From NCBI GenBank assembly GCA_038093975.1, contig JBBPTG010000018.1, positions 62,001 to 126,000 on the forward strand: a stretch of 64,000 nucleotides of DNA. The letters run 5' to 3'. The notes under the pieces are model-generated. The model ran no database searches, had not been told where the DNA came from, and saw only the letters and a list, made by a program, of their open reading frames with translations. Positions 1-12,096 of this stretch are shown in pieces. Position numbers and translations under genes: made by a program. How positions within the stretch are numbered: the stretch's first letter is position 1; each line of letters begins with the position of its first letter. This DNA is from Chalciporus piperatus (Eukaryota; Basidiomycota; Agaricomycetes; Boletales; Boletaceae).

Positions 1-1760
1 TCGACCAGTGAGAGGAACGTTGGGGAGGTCTTCGTAACGCACACGTGGACTGGCGGATGGGCTGGGATATGGGCTGGGTCGGTTGGACGACAACGCGCTC
101 CAGCTTCCATCTCCTGCACCACGCGATCCGGAAGAGGCCCTACGATTGTGACCACCGCGGATAGAAGGTAGTGTCTCCTGTGGGTATAGGAACTGACGGT
201 TGATGAATTCCTGTTGAGAAGATGGAGGATAGATGAGGGAAGAGGTCATGTCCTCTGAGCGAGAGAGACGTGTATGGCCTGGACGTCCTCCACCATCGGA
301 CTTGGCTCGACGAATGGCAATAGCGGCGGGGTCGCCTGGTGAGAGGTAGTTGGACATGTTATTAGAGTTGGCGGGGTTGAAGTTGAAGTGGGGGACAGAG
401 ACGTTCGAGAGATTGAAGGAGGTCTGGTTAGTACCTGCGTTAGAGGAGTGTTGTTGTTGAGGGACGACGTCGTTCAGACTGACAGTAGGAACGGTGTCGT
501 CAAGAGCAGAACTGTCGAGGGCGTTGAGTTGGTCCTGTGTCATAAGAGAATGGTTCCAGAAGGGGGGGCGCAGCGAGGCAGTGTCAGACTTGCTGCGTGT
601 ACGAGGGGGGACATTTGGAAAGAGGAAGGTATTTGTACCATCGGAATGCACTTGTGGCCCAAGAGTGGACAGCCCCTGTGTATGAGAAGTGTGGCTGTGT
701 TGGTAAAGCTGTGTGGCCTGTTTATGGAATTGTGGACCTGGTACCCCGAGTGATCGGGAGGCCTCAGTCTGTTGAATTTGCTGATGATCCCATGGGGGTG
801 ATGTTGCCTGTTGCTGTGGTCCGTTTTGCGCTGAGCCTGTACGGACGTAAAACGCAAGGAGGATAAAAATGGTAAATTCCCGAAATAAACATGACGATAT
901 CAAGAAATGAACTCGCCTTGATGGAGGGTTTCCAGGGTAGATTGGAAAGGAACGGCTTGTGAGGCCGCTCCGCCGCCACTTACAGGGGTAGCAGGGACTA
1001 TGTGAAGTTGTGGACCACTTGAGACAAACCCGCCATCGCCATCTGGGGCATTGATCAGTGGGGTTTCCTGCAGAAACAATGGATGGGCTGATGGACTGCT
1101 ATCTGGAATGAGCAATTGAGGGGGAGATTGGGGTTTTCTCGGTGGAGAAAGCGCTCTCTCGCCTGGTAACTGATTATGGCGCCAATGAGGGGATTCGAAG
1201 CGCAAGTTTTCGAAGTTATGAGCAACGTCGAGATGAGGGGAGGAGTGGGGCAGTATCTGAGGATTCGAGGAGACAGAAGATGCGCGGCTACGAGGATGAC
1301 CGTCACCGTTGCTCGAGGGGGAACTGTGATCGTAAGAGCGAGGAGAATGCTGGTCTATCGGAGCGGGTGTGACCGAGACGGATACGTGTGCGCCATGGTG
1401 ATCGAGGCCTCCTGTCATGTATTCGCCATCAAAGACGAGTAGGCCAGAAGAATTTGGTGGGTCATATTCGGAAGGATCGTATTCTTCACGAACTGCAATG
1501 CCGTCAAGGCCATCCCCAAGAAGAGCAAACGCCTCTGGGCCATCTGGGTCATAGCTGAGCTCGGAGTGGCCCGAGTAGGGCGAGTTGTGGTATGAGCCAT
1601 TGTAAGATGGGGTGTGGGGGAACGGAGGGGACTGGAGGTGGCCAAATTCGTAAGCGTCGAAAGGGGAGCTTGTACCGATGTTGATGGGCTTGTTCGAAGG
1701 ACTTGGGGTGTGGTAATCTAGCTCTGGATAGTTGTGATGATCCTGTTGCAACAGAGACAT
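1..1760 (-). CDS. Crz1-like C2H2 transcription factor, N-terminal part (cut by window edge)
   Basis: The gene starts at an ATG at 1760 and runs off the left edge. Exon 1 is 917-1760; exon 2 runs from 836 to beyond position 1 and stays open throughout. The visible protein (about 560 residues) is disordered, rich in Ser, Pro, Asn, Gln and His, with an RRAKSDGG block near the C-terminal side. No zinc finger lies inside the window; the expected finger region would be beyond the edge. The overall composition and short blocks such as HTPSYNGSYHNSPYS resemble, from memory, agaricomycete proteins annotated as calcineurin-responsive C2H2 factors (Crz1). The intron that best joins the frames (837-916) uses a GC donor, AAG|GCGAGT. 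A GTAAGT inside the SGG-rich tail of exon 1 is an alternative donor. The family assignment is an inference; another C2H2 regulator is possible. Confidence 0.5.
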
Positions 1761-3262
1761 TGTGAAGGGAGAAAGAGAGAGAAAGCAGTGGAGGGATAGA
1801 TATCGTTAGATGTTGAAAGGGATGATGAGGAGGGGAGGAATGGACCAAGGACGGGATAAGCGCGGAGGAGAGGAAAGAGATGGCCGGGTCAGTCCCTTTT
1901 TAACCTCCGCCGCACTCAGTGATCACAACCAAATCTCGTCCCTTCATTTCACTTCCCCTCTGACCAGCCACGAGATCATTCAATCCTGTATAGTTTACAC
2001 TCTCCTCCCCATCCAAAAATCTCTACTGTAGTCTGGTAGCCACCGCTGTAACAATTGAAAAGAATCCCACCTCTTATCATATCATCCCAACTTTGACTAG
2101 TTTGACTCCCATCACGCCGGGTCTTCCCGTCCATCTTCACACTGTTCCATCCCATCGTTCACCAGATCCTGGTCGCCAATCTTTACCAACTTTCTTGTTT
2201 CCTTGCCTATTTCTTTGTTTCACTGCCTCTCCGAGGACGCACGCTCATTTTAGTTCTTGGGCATATCCTCTCGGCAATCAATCTCACGCCGCATCACAGC
2301 GCCCGATCCATAACTGGTCTCCCCCATATGTAGTACCACCTCATTGTCGTCAAGTAGAACTCACTCATTCCCCGCTTGCCATATGGTCCCCCCCCTGAGC
2401 CTAACGTACTTTGACACACCAAACGTTGTCCATATTAAATCACGACTACGATCAGGGGAGACTCGTGCCGCAGAGGACAACAATCATATCAATCATATCC
2501 TCCTCTCCAACTAGCGAATCCACTAGGTACCCATACTCGGGCATTCGTGCACCCTCACATCAGGCTAAGAAACTTTTGTCCAATATACCCCGTTTTTCTT
2601 ACGTCGCACTAGATCCATTCATGTACTTATAGGTACATCGTCCCACATGGTACTGGCGAATATACTTGGCGCTCACACCTTTGTGGGCCCATCAATCTTG
2701 GTCAGATCTCGTCCGATTACTCAACTCCCTTTCCAAAGCAATGGAAAGAGTAGTTTGCTGACCCATACTCGTTCTCGCCCTCGCGCATCAATCAAATCGC
2801 CTCCAGGCCACCCGCGAAAGTATTTTCTTGCCATACGCATCAGTTTGATATCGATCTTGGATTCTGCTCCACGGCCGGAAGTTCTAGGTCAAATACCCCC
2901 GAGGATGATCGCATTTCAGTTCGCCGCTGCCACATCTGGTGAATCCGATTTATCACTTTCTCGGCGCTTGCATGGGAGCGATGATTGTCGCTGTCCTCGG
3001 GATGTGGCAGACACGTCTTGTTTCAGCCAACATCATGAGCAACGATTCCCACTCTTGTCCACATTCCACCTTGCACTTGGACCCTCTTAACAAGCCAATC
3101 AATTTATTTCGTTCATAAAGCAACGAGCGCGTGAGCCGTAGAAACGACTAGCGAAATGGTAGATCACTGATAGCAACACCCACTCGCACCGCCCATCTCG
3201 CGAACACACAGAGAGAGAACAAGGACTTCATCCTCAGAAGTACTCAGAAAACACTTGTAGGT
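1761..3262. other. Intergenic, CT-rich promoter region
   Basis: About 1.5 kb with no convincing gene. The first 350 bp upstream of the transcription-factor start is pyrimidine-rich, as expected for a basidiomycete promoter. One short plus-strand open frame, 2972-3118, would encode 48 residues starting MGAMIVAVLGMWQ with a hydrophobic segment. It has an acceptor-like CAG upstream at 2919 but no clear partner exon, so it is only noted. The 147-codon frame at 2647-3090 shows no recognisable content. Confidence 0.5.
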
Positions 3263-3538
3263 TTAGGGGGCTCCTGATAATATATACATGTTTGCATCGG
3301 ATCTATCAGAGCCCGTGAGCCGTCTGAATCCTAACAATTCTGGCGGGAGAACATTCTTCGTCGTATCAATGATCAATCGATCAATACCCGACCACGAGTT
3401 CGCTACCTTTTTCATCCCACGTGAGTACTTTAGAGCCTCGTTTGTTGTCGTGTTTTTCGATCGACGAGGGTGATGGGACCACCACGGGCGCACTGCATAG
3501 ATCTGCGGATCCTTGTCAATGATGGTTGCATGGAACAT
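3263..3538 (-). CDS. Hypothetical small protein (weak)
   Basis: An uninterrupted 91-codon frame with a true ATG, basic and hydrophilic, with no signal peptide, membrane segment or motif I recognise. It sits alone in a gene-poor block with no clear splice partners. It may be a chance frame or an exon of a degenerate gene. The only support is its length and its balanced amino-acid use. Confidence 0.15.
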   Translation of the reverse strand: MFHATIIDKDPQIYAVRPWWSHHPRRSKNTTTNEALKYSRGMKKVANSWSGIDRLIIDTTKNVLPPELLGFRRLTGSDRSDANMYILSGAP

Positions 3539-6500
3539 GTCCTGACGCTGAGAACGAGGGAAAGAAGCCGAAACAAAGGAAGATACGAACCCAGCCAGAG
3601 GTCTGACTCTACTTAGCTCAGATGATCAAACACGATGGCGCTCTAGCGCCGATTAGGCCACCAGCGAGCAACGTGACAGAATTGTCAACTTCAGTGGATC
3701 GAAGTATCGTCGGCAAATTCACATCTTGCTTCGAACAAGGACATGAAACGCTCAAGTGTCTGCGAACGGGTGCGGCCGACGGCCACCGTGCTCAAACCGT
3801 GCTTGACATGTGAATCGACTCGTAACGCGAAGCAATCGACTGACAGCTTACCGGCATCTTATCTGACGTCCGGACATCACTGAAAGTTCCACGTAAAGAA
3901 GAAACTCGGACTGTAGGTCAAGGAAGACCTATCAAACGTCACACGTCACGAGTCTCAAGTGAATGTCGAACCTCCATACTTACGAACTAGGGAATTCCCC
4001 CCATTGTGCGCCGCCTTCTCCCGAGCGCCCATACACGATTAGGCATGATCGTGTGATGGGGCAGCGTGGAGAATTTGAACTTCCGAGTCCCCGATGGGCG
4101 CGCATATATATATCACGCACATGGCGTACAAGCGATCGAGTCTAGACGTTTTCGTTGGATGAGTTTGGAAAGTTGGACCAGTGGGATATATCGCACTCGG
4201 GGAGAACCGACCTCGCGGGCCGCCAGGACCGTGACTGTGACCACGATGGCAGACGGGATACCCTGATCCTGGGGCCTGAGGATCCCCAACATGGCCTGAC
4301 CAAGCCGGACATCGACCACTGGGCGAGACAGAGACTTGGACTGAGAAGACCGCAGCGCAGTGGAAGGAAGTTGGAAAATCTGAATGTAACAATGCTCCTT
4401 GGCCACTAGTAGTATCACTCAGGGGTCTAAAGGTGAGCTCATGGGTGAGAGCGTTGAGTTACTTGTAGTAGGTCATAGTCAGAGTCAGACTTGGCCACTT
4501 TCTGGCGCAAACAAAACCAATCATTTACCCCGCCAGGCAATTGCCAGAAGGTCCGAACCAACTGCTCACACGAACGATTGCCAGTGAGCTTCGTTTCGTT
4601 GGTGTTGTGCAAAATTAACGCAGTGGATGGAAGTTCGCTGATCCCAGAGGCCACAGGCCTGGATCAAGTCCAGCATTCATGTGACGTGCAACTTACCACT
4701 ACGTCACTGATTAGAGAATCACAGTTTTTTTTTTCCTTTTTTCTAGGACTCCAGCTGGGGGCAACTCAATTCACTGCAGGAGATGGAGTCCCATGCATAG
4801 TTTCTGCTACGCCATCACCCCCACGCCATTCCTGCCAGTGATCTCGCAAACGACCGGCTTACGAGTGCATATTTAATATTATTTCCTGCTTCATCCAAGA
4901 CGCGGTCAGTCTCTCACTGTCAGTCCCATGCGATGGAACTCCGAACGTTGATAATTGAATCTCAAAATAGATCCTCATAACGAAGACACCGAACGTGAGC
5001 TCCTGATGAGAAGACATGGAAATCTTCCGGGAGCTATTGTAGGCCATTGGTGAGTATCGTCAGGCGTTATCCCATCACGCTCAAGTTGTCCCGAGATGAT
5101 GAATCCAGGTTGTTGATGTGTCATTCTGACACGACGACTCCTACGTGGTCCCTGGCAGCTTTGTGCTCCAAGCTGTTCCCGCCTGGGACGCAGGCCGAAC
5201 TTGAACGTGTCGTGCGAACAACCATCGAGCAATTGATGAAGGGCTGGAAACACCATGCGACGGCGCCTGTGCGAGGGTCCACAAATATGTGCAGGAGCAA
5301 TCGCCTATGCGAAACCATCGATCCCTCGGTTCCGCGAGACGTTGTGCTGCACTCCACTTTTGCATTACACTCCGAGTGGCAGGAAGCGTCATCTTCGATG
5401 TCTCACGGGCGAAAAGGAAACAGCTTTTGATGCACATGATGGGCTTTCAGCACCTCGAGTTATCAGTTCACCCTTGGATTCACACCCCAACTCGGGCTCA
5501 GATGTCCCCTCCCTATCCGGCAGGACAGTACAGTTTGATCTCTATGGGTCCCCTGAATCTCACGGTGGCCTTCATCACCACATGACGGGCTAGTGTACTT
5601 GCTGAATCATGATCGGAGTGAGCATCGAACTCCAACGAAACGGGCGTAGCACTTTCATGACAATATATGACTGTACTTGCTTTGCAGAAGATTTTTTTCA
5701 CTTTGATTTCTCTTTAGATTGCATGGTCTCATTCACCTTCCATTAGCCTAGGAATCTGATTGGTGGGAGAGTCACCGGTCTAGCATCATAATCCCCTGGA
5801 CGGAAGTTTCCGTTTCCACTGTGTCGAAAATGGACTATCCCCGATCCGGCTCACTTCTTCCCCCGAGGCAACAGGCTCCATATCGGTATCTGAACGAGTT
5901 GGGAAAGATCAAAGGGCAGAAAACAGAGGACCTTCCTATTCAGAAACCTCCAAGGTTTGATGGTGGGTCTTCACATGCCCCGAGCTTACTCCCCCGAGAT
6001 GTCAACGCACGGACTCATTCCCCGGGACTTCGACGGGCACAGAGATCCGCCGATCGCTATCGCATCGAAGCCCTCGGGGATCCGACCTCCGTAACTTCCG
6101 ACCCCGACTTGGGACCTCACTTCTTCGAGTATCAAGTAAACACCCTACATAATAGGCATCTCGAGCAGATCCGCTTCATCGGCACTAACAAGTTGTACCT
6201 TGAAGCTTGATCCTTGTTGCTATGCACGGTGATTGACGCTCCGAAACCCGCGGCGACAGAGTTTGTTCCTGGGCGCTTATAAGATGGATGAGTAAATCAT
6301 TGTGTTGCAAAGTTACCAACAGCCGAGTTCCTGGTCGTGGACTCTCGCCGAGGGTATGTCCGAGCTCGGGAACTGCTCCACTGATAAATTAAATGGATTT
6401 GATGGTTGAGGCGGACTCAGAAGGAAGGGGTGGCTTGTTCGGCCCATGGTGATCATGATAGGTACGATAGCTCTGGACCTTGTGCCCACCTTTGGCCGAA

Positions 6501-7399
6501 GATCTTTGCAGGGCGGTCGCGGTGCCATGCGGGGGCCTTTGACCACCAATATCCGCCTCTCCCACCCCGGGCCAGGCGTTTCGATGGCTTTCCTCAGTTG
6601 GATCTACTCGGGCATTCATCACCGCCGTGTCCAGGAGAATGTTTGTTGGCGCAAAACACTGACAGGGGACTCTCTTTAGTCCATGTAGTTACGGTACTTT
6701 GCAATCATGACTGCCTGGTCGTGCCTGAAGGCGTGCACGCACATAATGAATGATGGATGTCCGATCGCTGATGCTGTCCGCCATTGGCATGGAACGGCGG
6801 AAACAAAGGGGTGATGGGCTACCCGGACTACTATAGCATGCCAATTACAGAGGGCTAGGTTCTTAATTTTTACCTGGTGACGGACGGAAAGGATAGATTA
6901 GCTCGAGGAAGACCACGACTCGAATGCATGTCAATGGCGATTGCCATGAAAATTCGCAACCGAGTATTCTTCCACGATCGAACTTATATACCGCACACAA
7001 CATTCTGGTATGCTAGTACCGGTGTTAATCAATACCGGACGCAATCCGAGTGTGCAAGATGGGTATAAACGGCGTGCATGCAATATATGTAGTATGATGT
7101 ATGGCGAACGAGCGACATGCTGAACACGATCATTATAAGGTACCATTGATAGATGAATGTCAATCAGAAGCAATAAAGGAGTGGTCTAGTTTCCAGAATG
7201 TCCACCCTGACCTGCAGGCTGGCAAAAATGAACTTTCGGTTCCTCACTGGCAGGCTCATACCCGTCCGAAGGCCAACGTACTAGTAAATCCCATCTAAAG
7301 CCCGATTGAAATGAGAATGCATGTCAAGCACGCCCTTTCCTCACCACGAGCGCAGTCGAAGACTCGAATATCTCACAGCTTACACCGCTTCTAGGCTTC
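3539..7399. other. Gene-poor block of about 3.9 kb
   Basis: Only short overlapping frames occur on both strands and none reads like a known family. The longest candidates, plus 5047-5430 and plus 5830-6210 (a 126-codon frame from ATG at 5830), overlap open frames on the opposite strand and lack consistent splice partners. I see no inverted repeats or transposase motifs. It could be decayed genic or mobile sequence, or a long regulatory region. Confidence 0.4.
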
Positions 7400-8569
7400 C
7401 TAAGCTTCTGATCGTTCTTCTTCAGCCCCTTGAGCAAGCTTCGGCACGTGTTGCTTCTTACACGCCGCCTTGGTGTTCAAATGCCTCTTCAATGCGTCGG
7501 GTCTCGTGTATATCTTCCCGCAGGCTAAACAGACGAATGAGGCCACACGGTGCCGGAGAGACTGTTGGTGTCTCTGAAGATCGCCTACGGAGGCACAGAC
7601 TTGGGTACAGCCATCCAGGTGGCAAGGGTAAGATTTCGGCGCAGATTTGGGACGAGGTGGAATTCGGGTGGCAGTGCTGCGATGAGGCGTGAGTCGATGA
7701 GATTCCGTCTTAGGCGGAGAAGGGATCGGCTGGATAGAGGGGGAAGCGACTGGTGGAGAAGCGGGAGGCGAACTACTTCTGAAAGATGAAATACTTGCAC
7801 GAGGAGGGAGGGAAGAAGCACGTTCTGAGGAACTTGTATCTTCCCCGGAATCGGTCGCGGAATAAGAATCAGCGGAATCGACACTTCTTCGGCCTTGTCG
7901 TGCAGGTGTGTCCGCAGAGTGTCGCTTGAGCTTCTTGACGGCCCTCCTCGGAGTCACGCTTCCTCCTCTGTGCCGTTTTCCCATGGACTCGTCGTCAGAC
8001 GACAAAGGGGGAGTGCCACCTTCAGTAGGAGTCGAGCTACGACTGGATATTGAACTACCGATGATGGGGAGGTCGTCGTCGTCGTCGTCATCATCATCGT
8101 TGTCCGCAGGGACATCGCCATTGTCGGGAATCACGACAGAGGATTGCTTGCGTGGAATTATCCACCGTGGAATATCGGCCAGCGCGTGCGGGCTCGCCTC
8201 GCATATGCGAGTGGTGCTCCAGTTGTACCCGTCGTCGCTTTCTTCGTCTATCTCTGTGTCTGTCTCCGTCTCCGTGTTCAAGTTGAAGGCGGGCTCATTA
8301 GAGTCCGACTCCATTGCGGGTGGCTGTTGTTGGGCTCTGCGAGCTGTAGTTGTAAGCGAACCGAAGGTAATATTGCTACCGTAGTCGAAATGTAAGTCGA
8401 GGTAGTTCTGATCGTCCGAATACATCAATGACGCAGTCACTATTCCGTTGTTCGGAGGTTCATGCGAGAGATCTCCTTGAGTCTCGACTTCAGCGTGAGC
8501 TGCTGCTAAGATCTGCTTTGCCTTTTCATCCAGCCACTCTTGGGATGGAGGCGGCGAACTGGTGTCCAT
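7400..8569 (-). CDS. C2H2 zinc-finger protein, probable transcription factor
   Basis: Single-exon gene of 389 residues from the first in-frame ATG at 8569 (MDTSSPPPSQEW). The frame stays open further upstream to about 8790, where an acceptor-like CTCTCCAG occurs, so an additional 5' exon is possible. The N-terminal four-fifths is disordered: an acidic run of consecutive Asp near residue 165, then Ser/Pro/Arg-rich sequence. Near the C-terminus lie two tandem zinc fingers: a C-x4-C-x12-H-x4-H finger, then a CLACG finger whose last ligand appears to be Cys (C2HC). This layout fits a DNA-binding regulator acting in the nucleus. Its target is unknown. It is isolated, with more than 1 kb of gene-free DNA on its upstream side. 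Confidence 0.75.
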   Translation of the reverse strand: MDTSSPPPSQEWLDEKAKQILAAAHAEVETQGDLSHEPPNNGIVTASLMYSDDQNYLDLHFDYGSNITFGSLTTTARRAQQQPPAMESDSNEPAFNLNTETETDTEIDEESDDGYNWSTTRICEASPHALADIPRWIIPRKQSSVVIPDNGDVPADNDDDDDDDDDLPIIGSSISSRSSTPTEGGTPPLSSDDESMGKRHRGGSVTPRRAVKKLKRHSADTPARQGRRSVDSADSYSATDSGEDTSSSERASSLPPRASISSFRSSSPPASPPVASPSIQPIPSPPKTESHRLTPHRSTATRIPPRPKSAPKSYPCHLDGCTQVCASVGDLQRHQQSLRHRVASFVCLACGKIYTRPDALKRHLNTKAACKKQHVPKLAQGAEEERSEA

Positions 8570-9821
8570 AGACGGGAGTAGTGTGCTAACATCGCTCGGT
8601 GCCACCGGGATCGCACCACGCCTATCTTCATGAGAGGATCGACGGGGGCGCCATCCCGGGAAGTCAGGGGAGATTCCCAAGTAATCTGGGGAGTTTCGAG
8701 CTAGTTTGGCAACCGAACGACCCCGCTCTCGCCGATCGCGAGAGAGAGCGAAAGAGAAGGACGGATCCCTGGAGAGACGTCGGTGATCGTGGGCGGAAGC
8801 GATCGTGTCATAGAGCTGGAGTTTAAAGGTATGTCATTGCATGAGTCATGGGTGAGTAAGTCTGCGTACCCTACTGGATGTGCGTCCGAGGGGAAGGTGA
8901 TGTGTTGCCTTTGATGTGTCAAAGTAGTTTGCCAGAGGACGGTCATACCCGATACCGCCGTCTGTGACAGTGAGAGGGGCAACGTACTTGACGGTCCTTT
9001 CAGTGTGTCCCGGGAGAGTAGAAATGAGATTGGCGACCTGTGAGTGTGCCATAGTATGGAAATATAGACGGGGAACGATAGTCGAAGATATAAGTCATAA
9101 AACGCGCCACCGATAAATATATCGATGAACGAGCTTGTGGAACATCCGCTTTTCGGAGTGAGTAGATCAGGGGAACAATGGAGGTAAATGCCACCCATTC
9201 ATGTGTCCGACGCTTTGACCTGCTTTGAGCCTCAGGCCTCGGATTTCAAGTTCCAAGTATGACGGGCCAGAGCAGCGTGGATTTACGGCGACAAGTCTTG
9301 CACTCGACAATCGATCGAGCAGGAGGGTGGTCGTGAGGCATATTCGAGCCTGGTCGGTCAAAGCAATGTGCTCGAGGTCTGGACCAGTGGATGTCCAAAT
9401 CAAGAATGTCATAATAATTTTCTATCGATACAAAGCAGCGATAATGACGAGGACATACATACCGCCCATAAAGTGTGGTACTCACGATGCCTGTCGGTGG
9501 TATCGTCGAGTGTCCTCATGGTGGCACGGACATTGGGAGGCGATGTGACAGTTACGTGTCACACTTTTCATTGTTGTGTGACGTGGCGCGTTTAATTGCC
9601 GCATAATTAATGAGCGGCGCGTTGTCATAGTCCTTTTGTTGGACGGCCATTGTTCGACCACCGTCGTAGACAAAGTTAAAATGTGCATCCTCAAGGGTTA
9701 CCGTACTAACTTTATCCTTCCTTCCCTCGGCAGCTCGAGCCTGTCTGCGCTTTGCAGTCCTGTACTTTCCCCGAACCTGTCAGTCGCTACTCCCCCCTGG
9801 CCGGTCCAGTGATCTCGAAGC
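8570..9821. other. Intergenic region between divergent genes
   Basis: Separates the minus-strand C2H2 gene from the plus-strand AA14 gene and so should hold both promoters. The part next to the C2H2 gene contains an open frame in phase with it (see that entry). The remainder shows only short frames and no repeats or RNA genes I can support. Confidence 0.5.
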
Positions 9822-11268
9822 ATGCTTTTTCTAGCCTTCTTACTTTGTTTCTTGTCGTCATTGCGTCGTGTGTCTTGCCATGCCGGTGCGCACCGTCTCT
9901 TCTCTTCTGTGCATCCACTGACATCGCCCTTAGCTATCTGGCACCCCTCCATTTGGGGATTCAATGTCACTGCTCAGACATTCTCCTACGACAACCGCCC
10001 TGTGGTCCCGCTCATGAATTTGACGTTTGAGAAGTGGTGGTTTCACGGTCACTTGGCCTATCCACCACACCCTCAGGATGTCTTCGAACTCCCAGCTGGT
10101 CAAAACGTCACCACCCAGATCGCTTGCGACAAAGGTGCCACGACATATTATGCTAGCTCTGAAGGTGGTAACGTCCAACAACCAAACGATCCAAACAACG
10201 TTTGCCCAGGTTCTCCCACGTCGGAGTACCACACCACTGGTCTGAGCGACGTCAAAGGGTGTGCATTGGCCATCGCATACAAAAGCAACGTGTCGCAGGT
10301 ACAGCCTGAGGACTTCACCGTCTTCAGCGTAAACCAGACTTGCGTTTGGAACCGGTACACGGACTTTAGTGTTCCGGCACAAATGCCTCCTTGTCCCAAC
10401 AATATGTGTACCTGCGCCTTCTTTTGGATTCATTCTCCCGACAGTGGTTCGGAGCAGAGTAGGTTTTTTCTCCCCCTTATCACCTCTAATCTTTCTAATG
10501 CATGCCCGTCTAGACTACATGAATGGGTTCCAATGCCGTATCACGAATTCAACTTCAAACCTCGGACTTGCGACGTCTAAAGTTGCTCGTCGTTGCGGCG
10601 CGGACCCAGCCAACGGAAGACCAAACGCCGTGCCTGGAAATTGTACGTATGGTGCCAAACAGCCCCTTTATTGGTTCCAAGCCGAGCAGAACAATGTGAG
10701 CATAATAGTGAATTCCCTCTCCCCTTCTCAACTCGCTGATTCCGTCGTGTAGATGTTTGAGGGCACATACTCCCCACCATTTTACAACGACCTTTACAAC
10801 TTCAAAGATGGCGCTCAGAGCGATATCTTCCAAGATTCTTACATCAGTATTCCTGTTCCTGGACCCAATCAAACCGCTTTGCCCATCCTTGCTGCTCCGG
10901 GTGCCACATCATCCACTACATCCTCGAGCGGCAGCGGGAAAACGCAGCCACTCCCTATCCCCACCCCTACCGTCTCGATTAATGTAACGATTCCGACGAG
11001 TGTGGCATCGCCATCTTCCAAACCGTCGAGTTCGGGGACACAGTCACAATGGTCAGTTATTTCGTCACGCCTGTCTTTGATCCTGACTGATTTCTGGGCG
11101 TCTAGTTTGATTCAAGGCAACGCCAGCGCGTTCTCTCGTCGTCGCGTTGTCCCAGTTGAACAGCCACCCACTCGTAGATCGTCCCTTGGACACAGGATAA
11201 TCGGCATGACTCGTCGCAGTCGGACACTGAACCCGGCGAGGAGGGCGGATCTCTGGAAGCCGTTCTAA
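9822..11268 (+). CDS. AA14-family lytic polysaccharide monooxygenase (LPMO)
   Basis: Five exons: 9822-9885, 9934-10458, 10514-10695, 10753-11051, 11106-11268; 410 residues. A hydrophobic signal peptide ([13 protein letters not shown]) ends just before a histidine, and splicing intron 1 gives the mature N-terminus [13 protein letters not shown]. The N-terminal His1 of the copper histidine brace is therefore exposed after cleavage. Further family-like blocks are [35 protein letters not shown] and [12 protein letters not shown], with many Cys and N-glycosylation sites of a secreted enzyme. AA14 enzymes are copper-dependent oxidases acting on xylan-coated cellulose; activity on that substrate is from family knowledge. 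After the catalytic domain come a Ser/Thr/Pro linker (about residues 300-355) and an Arg-rich tail. The four introns are 48-57 bp. Family membership is recognised from memory of conserved blocks, not aligned. Confidence 0.85.
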
Positions 11269-11549
11269 AGCCTTTCAAAGAGCTGGAACTCGGTCACCTT
11301 TATCTTTATACATCACATACCCCCCATCTTTTCAAGTCGTTGAGCTTGTATGTGCGTTGACGTGCGCCATGTTGCTCGTCCGGTCGTTTTTTTTGCGAGT
11401 GCTTTCTTTTTTTTTTTTTTGCGGGCGCTTTCATTCTTGTGGGCCTGTGGCCAACTTCCATCCTTGTATGTAAACAACTGTATTTTCGACAGGAGCTGTA
11501 GCGGATCGAAATCATCATTGTCTCACTGTATCAAATCAATCTGCGTATT

Positions 11550-11911
11550 TCAAGGGGGAACCTGAGCCCGTAATGCTTTGTGCTGTCGTGAAAGATCTGA
11601 GAAAGCGAGAGCGGCAAGTTCAAGTTCACTCAGGCTGATGATCGTGATAAGGAAGGAAACCCCCGTCTGCAATGCATTGGCGACATGGTAGGCACGGGGT
11701 TCATGCAAAATGGTGTGAATCCTTCCTTTGACACCGTCAAACACAAGCCACTCCCAGTCAGTGGCAGGGGGGACTGGGAATGGTGCTGGATCACTGAGCT
11801 CCACAGTCGGACGAGTTCGCAAGGCGGACTCGGAAGAAAGCTGAATACCTTGCGAATCAACTCAACGGGGAGGATGTCATTGGAGCCACTCTTGCACTTG
11901 TTTGTCTGCAC
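11550..11911 (-). pseudogene. F-box-like gene remnant with apparent frameshift
   Basis: The minus strand begins with an F-box-like segment, NDILPVELIRKVFSF, at about 11880-11835. It then continues as a protein-like sequence only in a different frame, beginning after about 11822 and ending at 11550 with ALRAQVPP. No intron of plausible length explains the switch, and no clear ATG precedes the segment. The simplest reading is a short broken copy of an F-box gene; such families expand and decay often in agaricomycetes. It could instead be a small gene with an unrecognised splice. It lies in the 3' space between the AA14 and MFS genes. Confidence 0.35.
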
Positions 11912-12096
11912 AGTCCGACATGACGAGGTACGATCTGTAACGATTCAATCTGCAATGATTAGTGAAGTTATTGTAATTTGATTCGATGTCGTGATGATGT
12001 CAATTACTCGCAACTGACGGTGTGTGAAGAACACGAGAGGTAAACAAAATAAATAGGGATGGAAGTTGAAAGGGCAAAACAATACCCGGGCTCTAC

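Noticed and set aside
7908..8384. 158-codon plus-strand frame
   Set aside because: Antisense shadow of the Asp/Ser-rich part of the C2H2 gene.
8570..8680. Extension of the C2H2 gene to 8680
   Set aside because: The codon there is TTG; the first ATG is at 8569. A spliced 5' exon remains possible.
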